From Campylobacter jejuni (lineage in GTDB: Bacteria; Campylobacterota; Campylobacteria; Campylobacterales; Campylobacteraceae), in the NCBI RefSeq assembly GCF_002179635.1, contig NZ_NFOE01000024.1:1-42517 (forward strand): a DNA stretch of 42,517 nucleotides, written 5' to 3'. Position 1 is the stretch's first letter. Every line of letters begins with the position of its first letter. The position numbers and the translations under genes were made by a program. Below are positions 7,059 to 15,122 of this stretch, in pieces. A model generated the notes under the pieces. It saw only the letters and a list, made by a program, of their open reading frames with translations. It was not told the DNA's origin and ran no database searches.

Positions 7059-8093
7059 ATGAAAAAAATTTCATTATTAGTTGCATCATCATTATTAGTT
7101 GCATCAACTGCTTTTGCTAATGATAAAGCTTTGCTTGATGAAGCAAAAGCTGCAGGTTTAGCGCCTTTACCAAAGGATCAAGCAGGCGTTGAAAAATTGT
7201 TAAAAGAAATGGGTGTTAAGGCTAGTAAATTCTCTAAAGAAAAAGCTAATCTTGGTAAGAAATTATATTTTGAACCAAGACTTTCTAAAAGTGGCTTGAT
7301 TTCTTGTAATACCTGTCATAATTTAGGTATGGGCGGTACCGATGGTATAGCAGCTGCTGTAGGACATAAATGGACAGCTAATCCTCATCATTTAAATTCT
7401 CCAACAGTTTATAACTCAGTTTTAAATTCGACTCAATTTTGGGATGGTAGAGCAGGTACTTTAGCAGATCAAGCAAAAGGGCCAATCGAAGCAGAGCCTG
7501 AAATGGCAACACCTGCTAAATTAGCAGTAGAAAAAATAGCTTCCATGCCAGAATATGTAAAAGAATTTAAAAAAGTGTATGGTAGCAGTGGAGTAACTTT
7601 TGATAATATTGCAGATGCTATTGCCACATTTGAAAGAACGCTTTTAACTCCATCTAAATTTGATAAATTCTTAGAAGGTGATACAAAAGCATTGAGTAAA
7701 AAAGAAAAAGAAGGTCTAAAAACTTTCATTGATAAAGGTTGTACAGCTTGTCATACAGGAGTAAATTTAGGTGGTAGCATGCAAGCTTTCCAAGTAGCAG
7801 CTAAATACAAATTTGCAAATGTAGGGGATTTTAAAGGTGATGCAAATGGTTTGGTTAAAACTCCAACCTTAAGAAATATTGCTGAAACGGCTCCATATTT
7901 CCACAATGGTGCTATTTGGTCTTTACAAGAAGCAATCAAAGAAATGGGTAGTGTACAACTTGGTATAGAAATTTCTGATAAAGAAGCAGCTTCTATAGAA
8001 ACTTTCTTACATGCTCTAACAGGTAAAAAGCCTAATATTACTTACCCTCAACTTCCAAAAGCAACTGAAAAAACTCCAAAGCCAGAGCTTTAA
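7059..8093 (+). CDS. ccp: Periplasmic di-haem cytochrome c peroxidase
   Basis: A 344-residue exported protein with a signal peptide (residues 1-20, cleavage after AFA). Two haem-attachment motifs, C83NTCH87 and C228TACH232, give the N- and C-terminal haem domains of bacterial cytochrome c peroxidases, which reduce hydrogen peroxide with electrons from periplasmic cytochromes. PYFHNGAIWSLQEA near the C-terminus is also typical. AGGAG precedes the ATG. The gene stands alone between a divergent plsY and its own downstream hairpin. It corresponds to C. jejuni Cj0358, one of two such peroxidases there (from memory). Confidence 0.93.
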   Translation: MKKISLLVASSLLVASTAFANDKALLDEAKAAGLAPLPKDQAGVEKLLKEMGVKASKFSKEKANLGKKLYFEPRLSKSGLISCNTCHNLGMGGTDGIAAAVGHKWTANPHHLNSPTVYNSVLNSTQFWDGRAGTLADQAKGPIEAEPEMATPAKLAVEKIASMPEYVKEFKKVYGSSGVTFDNIADAIATFERTLLTPSKFDKFLEGDTKALSKKEKEGLKTFIDKGCTACHTGVNLGGSMQAFQVAAKYKFANVGDFKGDANGLVKTPTLRNIAETAPYFHNGAIWSLQEAIKEMGSVQLGIEISDKEAASIETFLHALTGKKPNITYPQLPKATEKTPKPEL

Positions 8094-8100
8094 TTTAAAT

Positions 8101-8126
8101 CTTAAGACGCTTTTTTGCGTCTTAAG
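8101..8126. terminator. Hairpin after cytochrome c peroxidase
   Basis: A perfect 10-bp stem (8101-8110 with 8117-8126) closes a loop of six T, eight bases after the stop codon. No T-run follows the stem (CTTACTTTATAT), so termination may be moderate. It separates the peroxidase gene from the rplU promoter. Confidence 0.6.
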
Positions 8127-8148
8127 CTTACTTTATATAAAATCAAGA

Positions 8149-8154
8149 TATAAT
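8149..8154 (+). promoter_or_regulatory. -10 box of rplU-rpmA
   Basis: A perfect TATAAT lies 90 nt upstream of the rplU start, directly after the preceding terminator hairpin. The predicted start near 8161 gives a leader of about 84 nt that opens with the hairpin at 8164-8216. Confidence 0.6.
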
Positions 8155-8163
8155 TACTGCTTT

Positions 8164-8216
8164 TAGCCATTAAAGCTTTCTAAATTTATGTTTATGCATA
8201 ATGCTTTATGGTGCTA
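8164..8216 (+). promoter_or_regulatory. Candidate structured leader of rplU
   Basis: The arms 8164-8176 and 8203-8216 are nearly complementary: a continuous 6-bp block (TAAAGC with GCTTTA), then CCA/TGG and TAG/CTA across a small bulge. The loop is about 26 nt. The hairpin sits at the predicted 5' end of the transcript and ends 28 nt before the L21 start. L21 leaders that bind the protein are known in other phyla; such a role here is a guess. Confidence 0.35.
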
Positions 8217-8244
8217 CCAAAATATTTTAAGAAAGGATAGCTGT

Positions 8245-8553
8245 ATGTATGCTATTATAAAACACAGTGGAAAACAATACAGAATAAGCCAAGGTGATGA
8301 GCTTAAACTAGATCGTTTTGAAGCTGAAGCAAAATCAAGCGTAGAAGTAAGTGAAGTTCTTGCTGTATGCGATAAAGAATTAAAGGTAGGTGCGCCGTTT
8401 GTTGCGGGTGCAAAAGTTGTTTTAGAAGTGATTGCTCATGGAAAAGACAAAAAAGTTGTGATTTACAAAAAAAGACGTAGAAAAGACTCAAAGTTAAAAC
8501 GCGGTTTTAGAAGACAATTTACTCGCGTTAGAGTAGTAGATATTAAAGCTTAA
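8245..8553 (+). CDS. rplU: 50S ribosomal protein L21
   Basis: A 102-residue protein, the usual L21 length, starting [20 protein letters not shown] and ending in the basic [20 protein letters not shown] region that binds 23S rRNA. A longer in-frame start exists at 8188, but the ATG at 8245 has AAAGGAT seven bases upstream and matches the family N-terminus. The gene pairs with rpmA 10 nt downstream, the normal L21-L27 order. Confidence 0.97.
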   Translation: MYAIIKHSGKQYRISQGDELKLDRFEAEAKSSVEVSEVLAVCDKELKVGAPFVAGAKVVLEVIAHGKDKKVVIYKKRRRKDSKLKRGFRRQFTRVRVVDIKA

Positions 8554-8563
8554 GGAGTAAAGA

Positions 8564-8818
8564 ATGGCACACAAGAAAGGTCAAGGTTCAACTCAGAATA
8601 ATCGTGATTCTATAGGTCGTCGTCTAGGTGTTAAAAAATTTGGTGGAGAATTTGTTCGTGCTGGTAACATCATCATTCGCCAAAGAGGAACAGCAACTCA
8701 TGCGGGTAATAATGTAGGCATAGGAAAAGATCATACAATTTTTGCTTTAATTGATGGTTTTGTAAAATTTGAAAGAAAAGATAAAAATAGAAAAAAAGTT
8801 TCTGTTTACCCTGCATAA
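8564..8818 (+). CDS. rpmA: 50S ribosomal protein L27
   Basis: An 84-residue protein with the L27 signature N-terminus [16 protein letters not shown] and the [21 protein letters not shown] core. The N-terminal tail reaches the peptidyl-transferase centre. There is no N-terminal extension of the sort cleaved in Firmicutes, so the protein is mature as translated. AAGGAG lies before the ATG, and a strong terminator follows the stop. Confidence 0.98.
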   Translation: MAHKKGQGSTQNNRDSIGRRLGVKKFGGEFVRAGNIIIRQRGTATHAGNNVGIGKDHTIFALIDGFVKFERKDKNRKKVSVYPA

Positions 8819-8822
8819 TTTT

Positions 8823-8844
8823 AAGGCTACTTTGTAGCCTTTTT
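8823..8844 (+). terminator. Rho-independent terminator after rpmA
   Basis: An 8-bp perfect stem AAGGCTAC/GTAGCCTT with a TTT loop is followed at once by a run of T (8840-8844) and further T-rich sequence. It starts 4 nt after the rpmA stop. Confidence 0.85.
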
Positions 8845-8875
8845 CTTCTTTTTAATCTTAATATATTAAAAAAAA

Positions 8876-8881
8876 TATAAT
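8876..8881 (+). promoter_or_regulatory. -10 box of the obg operon
   Basis: A perfect TATAAT lies 32 nt upstream of the obg ATG and just after the rpmA terminator. The preceding sequence is T-rich and lacks a consensus -35. Confidence 0.5.
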
Positions 8882-8913
8882 ATCATTTTAAAAATTTATA
8901 CTTTGGTGATTGT

Positions 8914-9957
8914 ATGTTTATAGATAATGTAAAATTAGTTTTAAGTTCAGGTAATGGTGGTAAAGGTGCTGTGAGTTTTCGCCGTGAAAAACATGTTCCA
9001 CTTGGTGGACCTGATGGTGGTGATGGTGGAAATGGCGGTGATGTATATTTTATATGTGATAACAATACTCATACGCTAGCACACTTTAAAGGCAAAAAAG
9101 AACTTAAAGCACAAAATGGTCAACCAGGCCTAGGTCGTAATAAAAATGGCAAAAGAGGGGAGAGTTTAGAATTAGTTGTCCCTCAAGGCACTCAAGTAAT
9201 TGACGCACAAAGTGGGGAAGTTTTACTTGATATGCTAGTAGAAGGCCAAAAAGAACTCTTTTTAAAAGGCGGTAAAGGTGGTCTTGGCAATACTCATTTT
9301 AAAAACTCTACTAATCAACGCCCAGATTATGCTCAACCAGGTGTAGCAGGAAAAACCTTAAGCGTGCGCTTAGAATTAAAACTCATAGCAGATGTTGGAC
9401 TTGTAGGCTTTCCAAATGTAGGAAAATCCACTCTTATAAGCGTAGTATCTAATGCTAGACCTGAAATAGCTAATTATGAATTTACCACTTTAACTCCAAA
9501 ACTTGGTATGGTTGAAGTAGATGATTATAATTCTTTTGTGATGGCAGATATCCCAGGTATTATAGAAGGTGCAAGTGATGGTAGAGGTTTGGGGCTTGAG
9601 TTTTTAAGACACATAGAAAGAACTTCTTTTTTACTTTTTGTGCTTGATCCATTAAGAGAAATGAGTTTAAAAGAGCAATTTTGTATTTTAAGAAAAGAAT
9701 TGGAAAAATTTTCAAGCAAGCTTTATGCAAGAAATTTTGGCTTAATGCTTTCAAAAAGTGATAGTGTAAATTTAGGCGAAGAATTTGCACAAAAAATGGA
9801 AGATGATTATAATGAGCTAAAAGCTTATTTGCAAAGTCAAAATAATCCACAAAGTTTTTTTGTTAAAGTATCAAGCCTTGAAAAAACAGGTTTAAAAGAG
9901 CTTAAATTTATGCTTTTAGAAGAAGTTAAAAAAATTAGAAGTCAAAATAATTTTTGA
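8914..9957 (+). CDS. obg: Obg-family GTPase (ribosome assembly / stress)
   Basis: A 347-residue protein. The N-terminal glycine-rich Obg fold spans about 1-158 ([20 protein letters not shown]). A G domain follows with P-loop G165FPNVGKST173, the switch [10 protein letters not shown] and [16 protein letters not shown]. The G4 base-specificity motif reads SKSD where NKxD is usual. There is no OCT domain, so this is a short Obg. The protein aids 50S assembly and is normally essential. The TGA overlaps the next gene's ATG by one base (TGATG). Confidence 0.95.
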   Translation: MFIDNVKLVLSSGNGGKGAVSFRREKHVPLGGPDGGDGGNGGDVYFICDNNTHTLAHFKGKKELKAQNGQPGLGRNKNGKRGESLELVVPQGTQVIDAQSGEVLLDMLVEGQKELFLKGGKGGLGNTHFKNSTNQRPDYAQPGVAGKTLSVRLELKLIADVGLVGFPNVGKSTLISVVSNARPEIANYEFTTLTPKLGMVEVDDYNSFVMADIPGIIEGASDGRGLGLEFLRHIERTSFLLFVLDPLREMSLKEQFCILRKELEKFSSKLYARNFGLMLSKSDSVNLGEEFAQKMEDDYNELKAYLQSQNNPQSFFVKVSSLEKTGLKELKFMLLEEVKKIRSQNNF

Positions 9958-10424
9958 TGGGTGAAAATTTAACTATAGATTTTATTCAAGAATATATCAA
10001 GTCTAGTTTTAAAGGCTTGGTGTATAAATTTACTTATAAAGAACATAGCTTTTTTTATAATCCCGATAGGGTTTTAAAAAACGGAGTTTATTTTTGCACT
10101 ATTAAAGAAAATGATGGCATAAATGATAAAGCTTCGAATTTAAATAGAGAAGGTGTGTTTCGTTTAAGTTGCTCTCTTTGTGATCAAGATTACCAAAATC
10201 TTTTTGGTCAAAAACCTAAAAAGGCTTTAAAGGGTGAGGTTGTTAGTTTAAATTATGATTTTTCTATGCTTGATTTTATCATGCCTCATCCAATTTATGC
10301 TTATATGGGATATATTTGTATTAATAATCCATCAAGAAAAAATTTTGAAATTTTTAAAGATTATCTTGAGCTTTCATATCAAAAAGCTATAAAAACTTAT
10401 AAAAAAAGGATAGCAGCATCATGA
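9957..10424 (+). CDS. DUF6194-like protein of unknown function
   Basis: A 155-residue soluble protein without signal or membrane segments. The blocks HSFFYNPD (30-37), NREGVFRLS (63-71), LDFIMPHPIYAYMGYICINN (a run starting near 105) and the C-terminal YQKAIKTYKKR fit the DUF6194 family as I remember it; function unknown. The start is ATG 9957, overlapping the obg stop, not the TTG one codon earlier. Its TGA overlaps the fmt ATG, so it is fully embedded in the obg-fmt operon. In C. jejuni this slot holds proB (from memory). Base composition looks like the neighbours. Confidence 0.65.
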   Translation: MGENLTIDFIQEYIKSSFKGLVYKFTYKEHSFFYNPDRVLKNGVYFCTIKENDGINDKASNLNREGVFRLSCSLCDQDYQNLFGQKPKKALKGEVVSLNYDFSMLDFIMPHPIYAYMGYICINNPSRKNFEIFKDYLELSYQKAIKTYKKRIAAS

Positions 10425-11332
10425 AAAATATCATTTTTATGGGAACTCCCTCTTATGCAACTTGTATTTTAAAAGAGCTTGTCGATAAAGGATTTAATAT
10501 CCAAGCTTTATTTACCCAGCCTGATAAACCTGTGGGTAGAAAACAAATTTTAACCCCAAGTGATACTAAAAAATTTGTTTTAGAAAATAATTTAAATATA
10601 GAAATTTTTACTCCAAAAAGCTTAAAAGATGAAAATATAATCAATGAAATAAAGAATCTAAAACCTGATTTTATAGTTGTCGCTGCTTATGGGAAAATTT
10701 TACCAAAAGAAATTTTAAATATTGCTCCTTGTATCAATTTACATGCTTCTTTACTCCCTAAATATCGCGGGGCTTCGCCTATACAAAGTGCTATTTTAAA
10801 TGGGGATAAAATAAGTGGGGTTTGCACTATGCTTATGGAAGAAGGGCTTGATAGTGGTGCTATTTTGGAAAGTAAAGAATGTGATATCGCAGGTAAAAAT
10901 TTAACTGAAGTTTTTACCATACTTTCAAATTTAGCAGCTAAGCTTACTATTTCTACGCTTTTAAATTTTGAAAAAATTATCCCAAAAAAACAAGATGAAA
11001 GTTTAGTTACATATTGTAAAAAAATCAAAAAAGAAGATGGGTTGTTTGCTTTAGACAATGCAAGTGAAATTTATCAAAAATTTTTAGCTTTTACACCTTG
11101 GCCTGGAATTTTTTTAGAAAATGGTATGAAATTTTTAGATATAGAGTTAATTGATAGTGAAAAAACTCAAAAATCAGGTGTGATTTTACAAATAGAAAAG
11201 GAAAGCTTTTTGCTTTCATGTAAAAAAGGCATTTTAAGGATTAAAACTTTACAAGAAAGTGGAAAAAAAGCCTTGGATGCTAAGACTTATTTAAATGGAA
11301 AAAGGTTAAAACTTGGAGATAGTTTATTTTAA
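10421..11332 (+). CDS. fmt: Methionyl-tRNA formyltransferase
   Basis: A 303-residue enzyme that formylates initiator Met-tRNA using 10-formyl-tetrahydrofolate. The N-terminus IIFMGTPSYATCILKEL and the catalytic block H108ASLLPKYRGASPIQ (with the preceding Asn-Leu) are intact. GEYGxTPWPG-like AFTPWPGIF marks the C-terminal tRNA-binding domain. The AAAAGGA ribosome site lies inside the preceding gene and the start overlaps its stop (ATGA). The end overlaps the birA start by 20 nt. Confidence 0.96.
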   Translation: MKNIIFMGTPSYATCILKELVDKGFNIQALFTQPDKPVGRKQILTPSDTKKFVLENNLNIEIFTPKSLKDENIINEIKNLKPDFIVVAAYGKILPKEILNIAPCINLHASLLPKYRGASPIQSAILNGDKISGVCTMLMEEGLDSGAILESKECDIAGKNLTEVFTILSNLAAKLTISTLLNFEKIIPKKQDESLVTYCKKIKKEDGLFALDNASEIYQKFLAFTPWPGIFLENGMKFLDIELIDSEKTQKSGVILQIEKESFLLSCKKGILRIKTLQESGKKALDAKTYLNGKRLKLGDSLF

Positions 11333-11948
11333 TGAGCTTGAATCAACTCAAGTTTATTTAAGTGATAAAATTCGTAGTGGAGAGATTACTAGCAATACAG
11401 CCATTTGTGCTTTTATCCAAAGTGCTGGTATAGGTAGTAGAGATAATACTTGGCAAAGTAAACAAGGAAACTTACATGTATCTTTTTGCATAAAAACTCA
11501 AGAATTAGCACAAGATCTTCCTTTAGCTTCTGCTAGTATATATTTTGCGTTTTTAATGAAAGAAGTATTACAAAGAAAAAATTCAAAAGTGTGGATTAAA
11601 TGGCCCAATGATTTTTATATAGAAGATAAAAAAGTAGGCGGTCTGATGAGTTCTAAAATCAATGATTTTTTGGTTGTAGGAATGGGAATTAATCTTAAAT
11701 ATGCTCCATTTAGTGCTGAAATTTTAGACATAGAGGTAGATGTATCACAACTTTTAAATGAGTATTTTTCTTATGTAGATGAGAAAATTTTATGGAAGAA
11801 TATTTTTAGCAAGTATATGTTAGAATTTGAAAAATCAAGAAATTTTTTTATACATAATGAAGGTAAGATTTTATCTTTAAAAGATGCTTTGTTGTATAAA
11901 GATGGTTCTATATTGTTAGATAATAAAAGGATATATAGTTTAAGATGA
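11313..11948 (+). CDS. birA: Biotin-[acetyl-CoA-carboxylase] ligase, monofunctional
   Basis: A 211-residue enzyme that attaches biotin to the acetyl-CoA carboxylase carrier protein. It has ELESTQVYL, the adenylate loop QSAGIGSRDNTW (36-47), GNLHVSF, K96WPND100 and catalytic K107 in KKVGGLM. It lacks the N-terminal helix-turn-helix of E. coli BirA, so it is not a repressor. The start is a TTG with AAAAAGG seven bases upstream, 20 nt inside fmt; no ATG serves the conserved N-terminus. Its TGA overlaps the parA ATG. Confidence 0.9.
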   Translation: MEIVYFNELESTQVYLSDKIRSGEITSNTAICAFIQSAGIGSRDNTWQSKQGNLHVSFCIKTQELAQDLPLASASIYFAFLMKEVLQRKNSKVWIKWPNDFYIEDKKVGGLMSSKINDFLVVGMGINLKYAPFSAEILDIEVDVSQLLNEYFSYVDEKILWKNIFSKYMLEFEKSRNFFIHNEGKILSLKDALLYKDGSILLDNKRIYSLR

Positions 11949-12727
11949 GTGAGATAATAACTATTGCAAATCAAAAAGGTGGGGTAGGTAAAACTACTAC
12001 GGCTATAAATCTAGCGGCTTCTTTGGCAGTAGCTGAAAAAAAGGTTCTTTTGATAGATATTGACCCACAAGCTAATGCTACAACAGGACTTGGTTTTAAT
12101 AGAAGTAATTATGAGTATAATATTTACCATGTTTTTATAGGCAGGAAAAAACTTTCTGAGATCATTTTAAAAACTGAACTTCCACAATTATACTTAGCCC
12201 CATCGAATATTTCTTTGGTTGGAATTGAGCAAGAAGTAGTAAAAGAAAGTGGAGAATATAGAACGATTTTAAGGGAAAAAATCAAAGAAATTGCTAAAGA
12301 TTATGATTTTATCATCATTGACTCACCTCCTGCACTTGGAAGTATTACGGTAAATGCTTTTGCAGCAAGTGATAGTGTTATTATTCCTATACAATGTGAG
12401 TTTTATGCGCTTGAAGGTGTTGCGATGGTTTTAAACACTATTAAATTTGTGAAAAAAACTATCAATCCAAAATTAAAAATAAAAGGCTTTTTACCAACTA
12501 TGTATAGCTCACAAAATAATCTTTCAAAAGATACTGTAGAGGATTTAAAGAAAAATTTTAAACAAAAACTATTTAGAACAGGTGATAATGAAGATGATTT
12601 CATTATCATACCAAGAAATGTAAAACTTGCTGAAAGCCCAAGTTATGGAAAACCTATTATACTTTATGATATAAAATCCCCAGGCTCAGTGGCGTATCAA
12701 AATTTAGCATATTCTATATTAGGATAA
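11945..12727 (+). CDS. parA: Chromosome-partitioning ATPase ParA (Soj)
   Basis: A 260-residue deviant Walker ATPase with NQKGGVGKTT (residues 9-18, signature Lys present), IDIDPQANAT and IIDSPPALG. With ParB it moves the origin region. It lacks the N-terminal helix-turn-helix of plasmid P1-type ParA, so it is chromosomal-type. It is translationally coupled to birA (ATGA) and 3 nt from parB. No consensus parS was seen in the window. Confidence 0.96.
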   Translation: MSEIITIANQKGGVGKTTTAINLAASLAVAEKKVLLIDIDPQANATTGLGFNRSNYEYNIYHVFIGRKKLSEIILKTELPQLYLAPSNISLVGIEQEVVKESGEYRTILREKIKEIAKDYDFIIIDSPPALGSITVNAFAASDSVIIPIQCEFYALEGVAMVLNTIKFVKKTINPKLKIKGFLPTMYSSQNNLSKDTVEDLKKNFKQKLFRTGDNEDDFIIIPRNVKLAESPSYGKPIILYDIKSPGSVAYQNLAYSILG

Positions 12728-12730
12728 AAA

Positions 12731-13582
12731 ATGGCAAAAAAAAGTGCATTAGGAAGAGGTTTAAGTAGTATTTTGGCTGATATTGATGAGGTTTATGAAA
12801 AAGAACTAGGTTCCAATGAAGGCAGAATAGAAGAAATTGATATAGATCTAATTAGTCCAAACCCTTATCAACCAAGAAAAAATTTTGATGAACAAGCTTT
12901 AGAAGAACTTGCAGGTTCTATTAAAGAGTATGGTTTGATTCAGCCTGTTGTGGTTTTTAAAAAAGATGAATTTGATTATATTTTAATAGCGGGTGAGAGA
13001 AGATTTAGAGCATGTAAGCTTTTAGAAAAAGAACAGATTAAAGCTGTAGTTTTAAATGTAGATGATATAAAATTACGTGAACTTGCTTTGATAGAAAATA
13101 TCCAAAGAGAAAATTTAAATCCCATAGAATTAGCACATTCTTATAAAGAATTACTAGAAATTCATGATATCACTCAAGAAAAACTAGCAGATCTTATTCA
13201 TAAATCAAGACCACAGATTGCTAATACTTTAAGACTTTTAAATTTAAATGAGCAAACACAACATTTTATTATAGAAGGTAAAATTTCACAAGGACATGCA
13301 AAAGTTTTAGTAGGACTTGAAAAAGAAGAAGAAAAAATGATAGTTGATACCATCATAGGTCAAAAACTTAATGTAAGAGATACAGAAAAGTTAATTAAAA
13401 ATTTTAAAAAAACAAACCAATTGGAAAAAAATATAAATTCAAATAAACAATATCAATCTATAATAAATTTAAAAGAAAAAATTGAATCTTTAGGTTTGAA
13501 AGTAAATATAAAAGATTTAAAAATTACTATTAATTTTGCAAACGAAAGTGAAGTTAGAGAATTTCTAAAGGTATTCAATTAA
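12731..13582 (+). CDS. parB: Chromosome-partitioning protein ParB (Spo0J)
   Basis: A 283-residue protein. The N-terminal ParB/CTPase domain has NPYQPR (44-49) and GERRFRA (88-94). The ENIQRENLNPIE segment is followed by the parS-binding helix-turn-helix (TQEKLADLIHKSRPQIANTL) and a C-terminal dimerisation part after a Lys/Asn-rich linker. It loads as a clamp at parS sites near the origin. It is the last gene before the ATP synthase promoter. Confidence 0.96.
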   Translation: MAKKSALGRGLSSILADIDEVYEKELGSNEGRIEEIDIDLISPNPYQPRKNFDEQALEELAGSIKEYGLIQPVVVFKKDEFDYILIAGERRFRACKLLEKEQIKAVVLNVDDIKLRELALIENIQRENLNPIELAHSYKELLEIHDITQEKLADLIHKSRPQIANTLRLLNLNEQTQHFIIEGKISQGHAKVLVGLEKEEEKMIVDTIIGQKLNVRDTEKLIKNFKKTNQLEKNINSNKQYQSIINLKEKIESLGLKVNIKDLKITINFANESEVREFLKVFN

Positions 13583-13602
13583 ATATGCTTTTAGGTATGT
13601 TT

Positions 13603-13611
13603 TGCTATAAT
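13603..13611 (+). promoter_or_regulatory. Extended -10 promoter of the ATP synthase operon
   Basis: TGC-TATAAT (hexamer 13606-13611) is a perfect extended -10 in the 62-nt gap between parB and atpF'. The leader would be about 27 nt and includes the TTTAGGAG ribosome site. No -35 is evident. Confidence 0.75.
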
Positions 13612-13644
13612 TTCGCGTTAATTTAGATTTATTTAGGAGTATTA

Positions 13645-14070
13645 ATGTTTAATGATGTACATTTTTCCATCATGATAGCCACTGGTGTCATTTTTTTGCT
13701 TATGATAGCAATTTTAAATTCTATACTCTATAAACCTTTGATTAAATTTATGGATTCTAGGGATTTAACCATAAAAAATGACGAAGAAAAAATGAAAAAA
13801 AATTCTGATGATGTTTCAAATGTAGAAAGTGAGTTGGAAAAAATTCATATTCAAACAAGAGATGAAATTAACCAAATTAAAGTAAAAGCAATAGAAGAAG
13901 CTAAATTAAAACAAGAAAAAGAATTATCAACAAAAAAAAGAGAATTGGAAGATCAAATGCTTGTTTTTCTTAAAAGTCTAAGAGAAAAAGAAAAAGAATT
14001 AAAAGAAGAAATGCGTTTAAAAATGCCAGAATTTAAACAAAGCTTTAAAAATAGCTTGAGTAAAATTTAA
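13645..14070 (+). CDS. atpF': ATP synthase subunit b' (Fo sector)
   Basis: A 141-residue protein with one membrane helix (about 9-28, IMIATGVIFLLMIAILNSIL), YKPLIKFMDSR, and a long charged coiled coil to the C-terminus, the layout of b-type peripheral stalk subunits. It is the first gene of the ATP synthase operon and is followed 9 nt later by a second b-type gene, so the stalk is probably a b/b' heterodimer as in C. jejuni (Cj0102/Cj0103 from memory). TTTAGGAG precedes the ATG. Confidence 0.9.
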   Translation: MFNDVHFSIMIATGVIFLLMIAILNSILYKPLIKFMDSRDLTIKNDEEKMKKNSDDVSNVESELEKIHIQTRDEINQIKVKAIEEAKLKQEKELSTKKRELEDQMLVFLKSLREKEKELKEEMRLKMPEFKQSFKNSLSKI

Positions 14071-14079
14071 GGAAAGTTA

Positions 14080-14592
14080 ATGTTGAAAAAAATTATATTA
14101 TTATCAGTACTTCCATTTTTTGCTTTTGCAGCAGGCAATGGAAGTGGTGAATACGATATTATTCCAAGAGCAGTCAATTTTGTTTTATTTGCTGCTATTT
14201 TGTATTATTTTATTGCAACTCCTTTAAAAAATTTTTATAATGGAAGAATTGTAAAAATTGCTTCTAAAATGAATGAAATTCAAGAAAAGCTTATTGCGAG
14301 TAAAAATCATAAATTAGAAATGATGAAAAAACTAGACTTAGCTAAACAAGAAGCAATCAATGCGATAGCTCTTGCAAAAAAAGAAGCGGAGATTATCACA
14401 GATAAAATAGAAGCTGAAACGAAAATGGAAATCAAGGCTTTAGAAAAAACTTACGAAGAACATAAAGAATATGAAATAAGAAGAATGGAAAAAGAAGTTG
14501 TACAAGCGGTTTTAGAAGAGATTTTTGAAGATCAAAATTTACAACTTCAGCAAAAAGAAATTCTAAATATCATGATGAAAAAGGTGTCTTGA
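14080..14592 (+). CDS. atpF: ATP synthase subunit b (Fo sector)
   Basis: A 170-residue stalk subunit. It begins with an extra hydrophobic signal-like segment (MLKKIILLSVLPFFAFAAG, residues 1-19) before the usual membrane helix (about 31-48, AVNFVLFAAILYYFIATPL) and a long coiled coil (LDLAKQEAINAIALAKKEAE). The leading segment looks like a cleavable signal peptide, unusual for subunit b, which in E. coli starts directly with the membrane helix. The stop overlaps the atpH ATG by one base. Confidence 0.92.
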   Translation: MLKKIILLSVLPFFAFAAGNGSGEYDIIPRAVNFVLFAAILYYFIATPLKNFYNGRIVKIASKMNEIQEKLIASKNHKLEMMKKLDLAKQEAINAIALAKKEAEIITDKIEAETKMEIKALEKTYEEHKEYEIRRMEKEVVQAVLEEIFEDQNLQLQQKEILNIMMKKVS

Positions 14593-15113
14593 TGGAAAGT
14601 GTGATTGCAAAAACCTATGCAAAGGCGATATTAGAAAGAAATGATTTTGAAGATTTTTATTCTAATTTATTAGAGTTAAGTTCGGCTTTTACATCTAATA
14701 AATTTATAGATGTTTTAAATTCTTATGAGATAAAACAAGGAAAAAAACTAGAATTTGTACTTTCCTTATTGGATAATCCAAGTGATGCTTTTAAGAACTT
14801 TATAAATTTAATTGTAGATAATAAAAGAGAGATGCTAATCCCAGAAATTACTAAAGAATTGAGCGAGCAAAAAGCATTAAAAGAGAACACATTCTTGGGA
14901 CAAGTTTATTCAAAAGAACAATTAAGTGAAGAAGAAATTAGAAATTTAGAAGAAAAACTTAGTACTAAGTTTAATGCAAAAATTAGATTAGATAGTAAAA
15001 TAAGTGATAATGAAAGTGTGAAAATTAGCTTAGATGGTCTTGGATATGAAATTTCATTTTCAATGCAAAGCTTAAAAGCTAAGATGAGTGAATATATATT
15101 AAAAGCAATTTAA
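14592..15113 (+). CDS. atpH: ATP synthase subunit delta
   Basis: A 173-residue delta subunit (OSCP family) that joins the peripheral stalk to the top of F1. MESVIAKTYAKAILER and FINLIVDNKREMLIPEI are typical, and the C-terminal SLDGLGYEIS fits the membrane-distal domain. The start is ATG 14592 inside TTGATGG; the upstream TTG would add one residue and is less likely. It is 9 nt before atpA. Confidence 0.94.
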   Translation: MESVIAKTYAKAILERNDFEDFYSNLLELSSAFTSNKFIDVLNSYEIKQGKKLEFVLSLLDNPSDAFKNFINLIVDNKREMLIPEITKELSEQKALKENTFLGQVYSKEQLSEEEIRNLEEKLSTKFNAKIRLDSKISDNESVKISLDGLGYEISFSMQSLKAKMSEYILKAI

Positions 15114-15122
15114 GGAGATTTG

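Noticed and set aside
8188..8244. N-terminal extension of L21 from ATG 8188
   Set aside because: The extension is not part of L21; ATG 8245 has the ribosome site and the conserved N-terminus.
11945..13582. Origin or parS site near parAB
   Set aside because: I looked for the TGTTTCACGTGAAACA-type palindrome and DnaA-box clusters and saw none in the window.
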